Shown here in pieces: positions 1-5,133 of a stretch of DNA of 5,272 nt. Below the pieces are notes generated by a model. That model saw nothing but the letters and a program-made list of their open reading frames with translations, ran no database searches and had not been told where the DNA came from. The stretch's first letter is position 1; each line of letters starts with the position of its first letter. The position numbers and the translations under genes were made by a program. The stretch comes from Actinomycetota bacterium (GTDB lineage Bacteria; Desulfobacterota; Deferrimicrobia; Deferrimicrobiales; Deferrimicrobiaceae). The stretch spans positions 1-5,272 of the forward strand of contig JAENIX010000080.1 of NCBI GenBank assembly GCA_016844415.1. Direction: 5' to 3'.

Positions 1-1
1 G

Positions 2-382
2 CAGATCCCGGTCTTCATCGCCCTCTACAAGGGGCTGCTGGTGACGATCGAGCTTCGCCATTCCCCGTTCTTCCTCTGGATCAACGACCTCTCGGCGCCG
101 GAGCACCTTTGGGACATCGCGGTGGCGGGGTACACGATTCCCATTCGCCTCCTCCCCCTGCTGATGGGGGTTTCCATGTTCTTCCAGCAGAAGCTGACGC
201 CGGCCGCCGGCGACCCGAACCAGCAGAAGATCATGCTGCTGATGCCCGTCATCTTCACGTTCATGTTCTGGGGCTTCCCGACGGGGCTGGTCATCTACTG
301 GCTGGCCAACAACGTCCTGAGCATCGGACAGCAGCTTATCCACAACGCGCAGGCCGAGACGGCCAAGCCCACGCCCGCGTAG
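2..382 (+). CDS. yidC: YidC/Oxa1 membrane protein insertase, C-terminal part (5' end outside window)
   Basis: YidC inserts and folds inner-membrane proteins, alone or with the Sec translocon. The window opens inside the gene, in the frame beginning CAG at position 2, and 126 residues up to TAG are visible. They match the conserved core of the family: the helix [13 protein letters not shown], the loop with [20 protein letters not shown], the helix [15 protein letters not shown], the cytoplasmic DPNQQKIM stretch and the closing helical pair [23 protein letters not shown]. This corresponds to the end of TM3 through TM6 in E. coli numbering. The cytoplasmic tail after the last helix is short ([17 protein letters not shown]) and not strongly basic. 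The upstream part, including the substrate-groove arginine, cannot be seen. mnmE follows 71 bp later on the same strand, so co-transcription is likely. The GTG at 41 is internal, not a start. Confidence 0.97.
   Translation, partial: QIPVFIALYKGLLVTIELRHSPFFLWINDLSAPEHLWDIAVAGYTIPIRLLPLLMGVSMFFQQKLTPAAGDPNQQKIMLLMPVIFTFMFWGFPTGLVIYWLANNVLSIGQQLIHNAQAETAKPTPA
336..345 (+). promoter_or_regulatory. Perfect DnaA-box match inside yidC
   Basis: TTATCCACAA matches the strongest DnaA-box form, TTATCCACA, exactly. It lies within codons for the QLIHN segment of YidC. I found no second strong box nearby, so this may be a coincidence of codon choice rather than a working DnaA site, although the locus is of the origin-proximal type. 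Confidence 0.25.
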
Positions 383-453
383 GCGCCGCGCTTCCGGCCG
401 TGAGCGGGCATCCGGAGGACGGCAACCGCCACCTTGCAGGCGCGGGGAACGGC

Positions 454-1830
454 TTGCAGCGGGTCGCCGGATCGACGATCGTCGCACCAGCAACCCCCGC
501 GGGCCCGGGAGCCATATCGGTCCTGCGGCTTTCCGGCCCCGGCGCGTTTTCCATCGCTTCCCGGCTCACGGGGACAAGCCCGTCCGCCCATCCTCCAAGG
601 ACCCTGTCCGTCTGCTCGGTACGCAACACATCCAACGAGGATATCGATACGGGCATGGTAGTCTTCTTCCCCGCTCCGCACAGCTTCACCGGGGAGGACG
701 TCGTCGAGATCCATCTTCACGGAAACCCTTTCCTCCTCGGGGAGACAGCGGAGGCGGCATGCGCGATGGGAGCCCGGCCGGCGACGCCGGGGGAATTCTC
801 GCGGAGGGCATTCGAGAACGGTAAGATGGACCTTACCCAGGCGGAAGGGCTTTGCGACCTGATAGCGGCGAGGACGGCGGCTTCCGCCCGCGCCGCCCTG
901 CGTCAACTCAAGGGCGGGATACGGGACGCTGTTGTCCCCTTAAGGGAGCGGCTGCTTTCCCTGCTGATCCTGCTCGAGGCGTCCATCGACTTCTCCGACG
1001 AGGAGGATATCGCCCCCCTGTCAGCCGTCCAAGCACAAGAACGGATATCTGAAATAGCCACCGCGCTCTCCCGGCTAATCGCATCCTATGATCTCGGGCA
1101 TCTCCTACGGGACGGGGCGTCAGTGGCCATCGCCGGCGTGGCAAACGTCGGGAAATCCCTGCTGCTAAACCGGCTCCTGGGGGAGGAACGGGCAATAGTC
1201 ACCGATATCCCGGGGACAACGAGGGACTACCTTTCCGGGGAACTGAACCTGTGGGGTGTGCCGGTGCGGCTGATCGACACGGCGGGCCTGCGGGAGACGG
1301 CGGATCCGGTCGAGCGGGAAGGGGTGCGGCGGACACGGGAAATCCTTTCGGGAGCCGACCTTGCGCTTTTCCTCCTGGACGGCAGCCGGCCGGCGCACGA
1401 AGGCGACCGGCAGGCGTACGCCGAGGTCGCCTCGCTGCCGCACATTCTACTGCGGAACAAGTCCGACCTCCCCGTCGCCGAAACAGGCGTTGGGTTCGAC
1501 GGTCCGGGGAAAAAAGGAGTCTTCTCAATCTCCGCGAAAACAGGGGAGGGGATGGATAGGCTATTGGCCGCGATGGAGCGGGAACTGGTACCCGGGGTTG
1601 GAGTGGTCGTTGCCGAGGCTCCGATGACCCGGCTGCGGCATGTGGACGCCGCCGGGAAAGCCGTCGCGGCATTGAAGCGGGCGGAGAGGGCGGCGGGGGA
1701 GGGGCTCTCGCTGGAATTTCCAGCCGCGGACGTCCGCGAGGCGGTACAGGCGCTCTCCGAGCTCACCGGCGAAATAGCGCCGGAGGAGATCCTGGACGCC
1801 ATATTCGGGACTTTCTGCATCGGGAAATAG
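454..1830 (+). CDS. mnmE: tRNA uridine-5-carboxymethylaminomethyl(34) synthesis GTPase MnmE
   Basis: MnmE is a potassium-activated, dimeric GTPase. With MnmG it adds aminomethyl or carboxymethylaminomethyl groups to wobble U34 of tRNAs, using a methylene-tetrahydrofolate carbon. Domains in order: an N-terminal folate-binding domain beginning STIVAPATPAGPGAISVLR with FTGEDVVEIHLHG; a helical domain with PGEFSRRAFENGKMDLTQAE; a G domain with GVANVGKS (residues 228-235), TTRD (255-258), DTAG (275-278) and NKSD (335-338); then the helical domain resumes and ends in the diagnostic CIGK (455-458). All catalytic motifs are present. The first G motif has Ala where most homologues have Pro (GxPNxGKS). 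The start is uncertain: TTG at 454 gives 458 residues, the usual family length, with a weak GGGGAA 4 bases upstream. GTG at 400 would give 476 residues but has no Shine-Dalgarno sequence. The frame remains open upstream across yidC, so no stop fixes it. Confidence 0.97.
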   Translation: MQRVAGSTIVAPATPAGPGAISVLRLSGPGAFSIASRLTGTSPSAHPPRTLSVCSVRNTSNEDIDTGMVVFFPAPHSFTGEDVVEIHLHGNPFLLGETAEAACAMGARPATPGEFSRRAFENGKMDLTQAEGLCDLIAARTAASARAALRQLKGGIRDAVVPLRERLLSLLILLEASIDFSDEEDIAPLSAVQAQERISEIATALSRLIASYDLGHLLRDGASVAIAGVANVGKSLLLNRLLGEERAIVTDIPGTTRDYLSGELNLWGVPVRLIDTAGLRETADPVEREGVRRTREILSGADLALFLLDGSRPAHEGDRQAYAEVASLPHILLRNKSDLPVAETGVGFDGPGKKGVFSISAKTGEGMDRLLAAMERELVPGVGVVVAEAPMTRLRHVDAAGKAVAALKRAERAAGEGLSLEFPAADVREAVQALSELTGEIAPEEILDAIFGTFCIGK

Positions 1831-1835
1831 ATGGG

Positions 1836-1888
1836 CGGGGACACTCCTCTCCCGCATCCCGGAGAAATCAGGATCAGGAATGTCCCCG
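1836..1888 (+). other. Inverted repeat in the mnmE-mnmG leader
   Basis: CGGGGACA (1836-1843) is the exact reverse complement of TGTCCCCG (1881-1888), separated by 37 bases. A shorter CTCC/GGAG pair (1844-1847 and 1861-1864) lies inside. It could form a leader hairpin just before the parS palindrome. There is no T-run after it, so it is not a simple terminator, and an 8-bp match in GC-rich DNA may be chance. Confidence 0.25.
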
Positions 1889-1906
1889 GTGTTCCACGTG
1901 GAACAC
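1889..1906. promoter_or_regulatory. parS: parS centromere site 1 (ParB-binding palindrome)
   Basis: GTGTTCCACGTGGAACAC is a perfect 18-bp palindrome. Its 16-bp core TGTTCCACGTGGAACA differs from the chromosomal parS consensus TGTTTCACGTGAAACA only by one symmetric base pair per arm. ParB loads at parS, spreads, and is moved by the ParA ATPase to segregate the origin region; the parA gene itself begins at 5235. The site ends 19 bp before the mnmG ATG, so ParB bound here could also affect mnmG expression. The mRNA copy could form a small hairpin. Confidence 0.92.
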
Positions 1907-1914
1907 GAGAAGGT

Positions 1915-1920
1915 AAAGGG
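1915..1920 (+). promoter_or_regulatory. Ribosome-binding site of mnmG
   Basis: AAAGGG lies 5 bases before the ATG at 1926. An in-frame TAA at 1914-1916 excludes any longer start, so this site and the ATG fix the beginning of mnmG. Confidence 0.6.
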
Positions 1921-1925
1921 CTGAT

Positions 1926-3821
1926 ATGACTTACGATTATCCGACCGAATACGATGTGGTCGTTGTTGGCGGAGGGCACGCCGGCTGCGAGGCGGCCCTG
2001 GCCTCGGCGAGGATGGGGTGCCGCACCCTTCTGCTGACGATCAACGCTGACGCCATCGGGCTGATGTCCTGCAACCCCGCGATCGGAGGGCTGGCCAAGG
2101 GGCATCTGGTCCGCGAGATCGACGCGCTGGGCGGCGAGATGGCGAAGAACATCGACGCGACGGGGATTCAGTTCCGGCAGCTGAACACCAGCAAGGGCCC
2201 GGCGGTCCGCTCCTCCCGCGCCCAGGCGGACAAGCAGCTCTACAGGCTCCGGATGAAGCGGGTGCTCGAGAGCGAGTACGCCCTGGACGTCAAGCAGGCG
2301 ATGGTCGACGCCGTCCTTGCGGAAGGAGGGAAGGCGGTCGGAGTCGAGACGAACCTCAAGGTCCGGTACCGTGGGAAAACCGTCATCCTTTGCACCGGGA
2401 CGTTCCTGAAAGGGCTTGTCCACATCGGGATGGTCAACTTCCCGGCGGGGCGGGCGGGCGACTTCCCCTCCATGAAGCTCTCCGATTCCCTGCGGGACCT
2501 GGGGTTTTCAGTGGGGAGGCTAAAGACCGGGACCACCCCGCGCCTGGACGGGAAAACGATAGATTTTTCCCGCACCATCCGCCAGGATTTCGACCCGGAG
2601 CCCACACCTTTTTCTTTTGAAAACAAGCGTATAGACCGTCCGCAGGTCCCGTGCTACATGACGTACACGAATGCGCAGACGCACGAGGCGATCCGCTCCG
2701 GGCTCTCCAGGTCGCCCCTGTATTCCGGGGTGATCCAGGGGATCGGGCCGAGGTACTGCCCGTCGATCGAAGACAAAGTGGTCCGCTTCGCCGGGAAAGA
2801 GCGGCACCAGGTATTCCTGGAGCCGGAGGGACTTGAAACCGCGGAGTATTACCCCAACGGTGTGTCGACGAGCCTCCCGTACGACATACAGGTGAAGATG
2901 CTGCGGACGATTCCGGGACTGGAGCAAGTGGAGATCGTGCGGCCGGGGTACGCAATCGAATACGATTTCGTCGACCCGGTCCAGCTCCACCCCTCGCTTG
3001 AGACCAAGACCGTTGAAAACCTCTTTCACGCCGGGCAGATCAACGGCACAAGCGGGTACGAGGAAGCGGCGGCCCAGGGGATCATCGCAGGAATAAACGC
3101 GGCCCGCAAAGCGCAGGGGAATCCGCCGGTGATCCTGGGCCGGGCGGACGCTTATATCGGGGTCCTGATCGACGACCTGGTCACCAAGGGGGCGAAAGAG
3201 CCGTACCGGATGTTCACCTCCCGCGCCGAGTACCGGCTGCTCCTTCGGGAGGACAACGCCGATCTGCGGCTCTCCGAAACCGGATACCGCGTGGGTCTGA
3301 TAAAGAAGGAGAGGTACGGGGAGTTTTGCAGGAAACGGGAAGAGCTGTCCGGTTTCCTGCGCCGCCTGGCGGCGACGCGCGTAACCTCCGGCCATCCGGC
3401 CTGCCGGGCGGCGGAGGAGACCGGGGGAGGAACGGTCCGGCCAGGAATAACGTACGCCGATCTGTTGCGCCGGCCCGAGGTTTCGATGGCGATGTTGCTT
3501 TCCTGCTGCGAAGATATTCGCGGTGTCGAGCAGGCCGTGGCGCAGCAGGCCGAAATCGCCGTGAAATACGAAGGATATATCCAACGCCAGGAAGAGGAGG
3601 CGAAAAAACTCAGCAAACATGAAGGGTTGCGTTTTCCGCCGGATTTTCCTTTCGAAACCGTATACGGCCTTTCAACCGAGGTCCGGGACAAACTTGTACG
3701 TGTCCGCCCGGCGTCCATAGGGCAGGCCCAACGCATACCCGGCGTGACCCCGGCAGCGGTGGCGCTGCTCCTGGTTTCGCTGAAGCGGGGAAGGGCGCAG
3801 AAACCCACCACGGAAAGTTAA
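1926..3821 (+). CDS. mnmG: tRNA uridine-5-carboxymethylaminomethyl(34) synthesis enzyme MnmG
   Basis: MnmG (GidA) is the FAD- and NADH-dependent partner of MnmE in the cytoplasmic complex that modifies wobble U34 of tRNAs. The protein has 631 residues, close to the 629 of E. coli. It opens with the dinucleotide-binding motif GGGHAGCEAA (residues 15-24). It keeps the conserved cysteine in MSCNPAIGG (Cys49) and the second in PRYCPSIEDK (275-284, Cys278), both equivalent to the functional cysteines of E. coli (47 and 277). The FAD-family signature GQINGTSGYEEAAAQG is at 370-385. The C-terminal MnmE-binding and tRNA-binding domain is intact, with KYEGYIQRQ, GLSTEVRDKL and RPASIGQAQRIPGVTPAA. ATG 1926 is the only start, because an in-frame TAA lies 12 bases upstream. 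It is flanked on both sides by parS palindromes. No truncation or frameshift is seen. Confidence 0.99.
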   Translation: MTYDYPTEYDVVVVGGGHAGCEAALASARMGCRTLLLTINADAIGLMSCNPAIGGLAKGHLVREIDALGGEMAKNIDATGIQFRQLNTSKGPAVRSSRAQADKQLYRLRMKRVLESEYALDVKQAMVDAVLAEGGKAVGVETNLKVRYRGKTVILCTGTFLKGLVHIGMVNFPAGRAGDFPSMKLSDSLRDLGFSVGRLKTGTTPRLDGKTIDFSRTIRQDFDPEPTPFSFENKRIDRPQVPCYMTYTNAQTHEAIRSGLSRSPLYSGVIQGIGPRYCPSIEDKVVRFAGKERHQVFLEPEGLETAEYYPNGVSTSLPYDIQVKMLRTIPGLEQVEIVRPGYAIEYDFVDPVQLHPSLETKTVENLFHAGQINGTSGYEEAAAQGIIAGINAARKAQGNPPVILGRADAYIGVLIDDLVTKGAKEPYRMFTSRAEYRLLLREDNADLRLSETGYRVGLIKKERYGEFCRKREELSGFLRRLAATRVTSGHPACRAAEETGGGTVRPGITYADLLRRPEVSMAMLLSCCEDIRGVEQAVAQQAEIAVKYEGYIQRQEEEAKKLSKHEGLRFPPDFPFETVYGLSTEVRDKLVRVRPASIGQAQRIPGVTPAAVALLLVSLKRGRAQKPTTES

Positions 3822-3884
3822 AGAAGCGCCGGATTGGGGTGAGCGAAAGACCAATTCACGTTGTGATTCGGGAGGTTAAAGCAG

Positions 3885-3902
3885 ATGTTCCACGTGGAAC
3901 AT
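3885..3902. promoter_or_regulatory. parS: parS centromere site 2 (ParB-binding palindrome)
   Basis: ATGTTCCACGTGGAACAT is a perfect 18-bp palindrome sharing the 16-bp core of the first site exactly; only the outermost base pair differs (A/T instead of G/C). The two sites are 1996 bp apart and bracket mnmG. This one ends 29 bp before the rsmG ATG. Two identical cores next to parA support real centromere function rather than chance. Confidence 0.92.
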
Positions 3903-3916
3903 AGGCCCGGGAAGGC

Positions 3917-3929
3917 GGAAGCGGCTTCC
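3917..3929 (+). promoter_or_regulatory. Small hairpin covering the rsmG ribosome-binding site
   Basis: GGAAGCGGCTTCC is a perfect inverted repeat around a central G, giving a 5-bp stem with a 3-base loop. Its 5' arm GGAAG is the best Shine-Dalgarno candidate for rsmG, 10 bases before the ATG. Folding would hide the site, so rsmG translation may be weak or coupled. The stem is short and the effect is inferred. Confidence 0.35.
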
Positions 3930-3931
3930 CT

Positions 3932-4621
3932 ATGACGCAGCCGGCGGTAAAGCGGCTGTCGGTTGCGCTCCTGTCGGACGTGCTCGCCGGGAAGGGAATC
4001 TCCATCCCGCCCGGGGCGGCTGAAAGGCTTCTCCTTCACGCGGAAGAAATGCTCCGGTGGAACCGGTCGATCCGCCTCACGGCGATCACCGTTCCGGAGG
4101 AGGTTGTCGTAAAGCACATCCTCGATTCCCTCCTGCTATTGTCGTTTGCCCCTTTTCCCGGCCGGACGCTGGATTTCGGGTCCGGCGCGGGCTATCCCGG
4201 CATCCCCCTGGCGATCGCACTCCCCGAGGCATCTGTCGTCCTGCTCGAATCATCCGCCAAGAAGTGCGCGTTTCTCTCCCGCGCCTGCTCGATGCTCGGT
4301 CTCTCCAACGCCTGTGTGGTCAGGGGGAAGCTCACGCCGAAGACCCCTCTTGCAATCGGCCGGTACGAACATATCGTGACCCGGGCGACGCTACCCCCAC
4401 TTGAGGCGGCCGGCCTCCTTGTCCCGTACCTGCCTCCGGGGGGCCGCCTGCTGCTGATGACTGGGCCGGGAGGGGACCGAGGCATGACGATGGAGGGAGA
4501 AGGGGAGAAGGGGGGGAAAGTGGGGCTGCCGCCTGGCGCCGTTTACGGCAGGCGCGAGCGGTTCGCCCTCCCGCTCGGGATGGGTGCACGCGAGATCCGG
4601 GAAATCAAGGGACGGTCCTGA
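3932..4621 (+). CDS. rsmG: 16S rRNA (guanine(527)-N7)-methyltransferase RsmG
   Basis: RsmG (GidB) uses S-adenosylmethionine to methylate N7 of G527 in 16S rRNA. The product has 229 residues, near the family's usual 200-240. Visible features: an N-terminal helical part with ERLLLHAEEMLRWNRSIRLTAI (31-52), KHILDSL (61-67), the SAM-binding loop DFGSGAGYPGIPLAI (81-95), LLESSAKKCAFL (104-115) and VTRA (149-152). ATG 3932 is the only start, since TAG at 3902-3904 closes the frame and no GTG or TTG lies between. Oddities: the usual R-x-E after the fourth strand reads RGKLTPK, and the usual Lys-Gly near the last core strand reads MTGP. A glycine/glutamate/lysine stretch (188-198) is encoded by long G-runs. 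The last residues G-R-S and the stop come from the adjoining 48-bp inverted repeat. The fold and context make the assignment firm; full activity is likely but not certain. Confidence 0.95.
   Translation: MTQPAVKRLSVALLSDVLAGKGISIPPGAAERLLLHAEEMLRWNRSIRLTAITVPEEVVVKHILDSLLLLSFAPFPGRTLDFGSGAGYPGIPLAIALPEASVVLLESSAKKCAFLSRACSMLGLSNACVVRGKLTPKTPLAIGRYEHIVTRATLPPLEAAGLLVPYLPPGGRLLLMTGPGGDRGMTMEGEGEKGGKVGLPPGAVYGRRERFALPLGMGAREIREIKGRS
4495..4525 (+). other. G-quadruplex motif in the coding strand of rsmG
   Basis: Four G-runs of 3, 4, 7 and 4 bases (4495-4497, 4502-4505, 4510-4516, 4522-4525) are separated by loops AGAA, AGAA and AAAGT. This fits the G3+N1-7 quadruplex rule on the + strand, hence also in the rsmG mRNA. 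It encodes the Gly/Glu/Lys-rich stretch of RsmG. Whether it folds in the cell is not shown by sequence. Confidence 0.6.
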
Positions 4622-4810
4622 GGACCTTAGAACCGGGACGTTCCTAAGAACTCCAGGGTGAAATCGGAATGGCCTTAGTGGGACTGTCCAAAAAAGCTGT
4701 ATCGGAGAACCATATCGACTTCTTAGAATTGTCCCGGTTCCAATACCAGGATTTCCATTGTTTGGAGTTCTTAGGAACGTCCCGGTTCTAAGGTCCTCAG
4801 GACCGTCCCT
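4608..4810. repeat. 203-bp element with 48-bp perfect inverted repeats (MITE/REP-like)
   Basis: Bases 4608-4655 are the exact reverse complement of 4763-4810: 48 of 48 positions pair around a 107-base centre. Each arm holds two similar subunits starting GGGACG, 26 bases apart (4609-4626 and 4635-4652, 14 of 18 identical). Both are partly palindromic: GGTCC-TGA-GGACC in the first, GTTC-CTAA-GAAC in the second. There is no open reading frame for a transposase and no clear target duplication at the ends (flanks GAAATCA and GTTTTAC). This pattern fits a non-autonomous REP/BIME-like or MITE-like element, such as those moved by Y1 (IS200-like, RAYT) transposases; that assignment is inference. The left arm overlaps the last 14 bases of rsmG and includes its stop codon. 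The transcript would form a very long stem between rsmG and parA. Confidence 0.85.
4720..4762 (+). repeat. Decayed internal copy of the element's right arm
   Basis: Bases 4720-4742 match 4769-4790/91 of the right arm at 19 of 23 positions (shared TTCTTAG and GTCCCGGTTC). The likeness continues weakly through CCAGGAtttCC and GTTT, which parallels TCAGGAccgtCC and GTTT at the arm's outer end. So the right half looks like two tandem copies 49 bases apart, one worn and one pristine. A fainter echo of the left arm, CCTTAG-TGGGAC, lies at 4673-4684. Confidence 0.55.
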
Positions 4811-4815
4811 GTTTT
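4792..4815 (+). terminator. Possible terminator of the yidC-mnmE-mnmG-rsmG transcript
   Basis: The hairpin GGTCC-TCA-GGACC (4792-4804) at the outer end of the right arm is followed seven bases later by TTTT (4812-4815). The long 48-bp stem of the whole element ends at 4810, two bases before that T-run (4811 is G). Either fold could end or stabilise the upstream transcript. The T-run is short and not directly adjacent to the small hairpin, so this is tentative. Confidence 0.35.
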
Positions 4816-4825
4816 ACCCCCTGGG

Positions 4826-5133
4826 GGATGACACTGCGTCGCAGGGAAGTCCGGCTGCGCCGCCTTACCCATGAAGTCATTGGGACCGGGGTACCCCAGG
4901 GAGCGAATTATGTCCGAGAGTGGGGCGGAGGGGGGACTCCGTTCGTGGCTCGCCGGGCGCTCGTTCCCAAATCGCCCGTCTGCGCTTCGGCCTCTATGAG
5001 CTGTTCGCGATGAGGCCGCGCTGAGAGAGGGCTAATGCTCTGCATCCGGTGAGACGCCCGACAGGGGCGTTACCTCACTGCGCCCCCCTCCTACGGCGGC
5101 TCCGCCGTAAACACCCGCAGCGCAGTGTCATCC
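4826..5133. ncRNA. Highly structured intergenic element, candidate ncRNA or small mobile element
   Basis: GGATGACACTGCG (4826-4838) and CGCAGTGTCATCC (5121-5133) are exact reverse complements and close a 308-base segment. Inside are at least six further hairpins: CCCATGA/TCATTGGG (4868-4884, one bulge), CGGAG/CTCCG (4926-4941), CGGGCG/CGCCCG (4954-4978), GCG-CGGCCTC/GAGGCCGCGC (4982-5021, 3-base bulge), GTGAGACGCCC/GGGCGT-CTCAC (5049-5078, 3-base bulge) and TACGGCGG/CCGCCGTA (5092-5109). No reading frame here resembles a protein. On the + strand a T-rich run (5152-5159) follows the closing stem after 18 bases, which mildly favours that strand, but either strand is possible. It could be a structured RNA, the RNA part of an IscB/HEARO-like or other transposon-linked system, or a MITE with 13-bp terminal repeats. 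I recognise no known family with confidence. Confidence 0.5.

Noticed and set aside
1227..2423. A long 398-codon open frame on the minus strand
   Set aside because: It lies antisense to mnmE and mnmG, whose motifs are intact. Long antisense frames are expected from high-GC codon usage, and no family motif is visible in it.
2520..3620. A 366-codon minus-strand open frame across mnmG
   Set aside because: It is fully antisense to a complete, conserved MnmG and shows no recognisable domain.
3852..3868. TTCACGTTGTGA as a third parS-like palindrome
   Set aside because: Only TCAC/GTGA pairs around an odd GTT centre, and it lacks the CACGTG core shared by the two true sites.
4817..4827. CCCCCTGGGGG palindrome as a transposon end or terminator
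   Set aside because: It is a short GC palindrome with a one-base centre and no T-run, and it overlaps the closing stem; no target duplication matches the other end.
4888..4897. GGGGTACCCC palindrome as an operator
   Set aside because: It is a single 10-bp palindrome in very GC-rich DNA with no partner site, and is better taken as part of the structured segment.
4828..5013. A 61-codon open frame starting ATG within the structured element
   Set aside because: It has no ribosome-binding site, its Arg/Gly-rich sequence is typical of GC-rich noise, and it runs across the hairpin stems.
4826..5133. Group II intron, tRNA or rRNA fragment
   Set aside because: There is no GUGYG start, no domain V hairpin signature, no cloverleaf with TTCRA, and no recognisable rRNA stretch.
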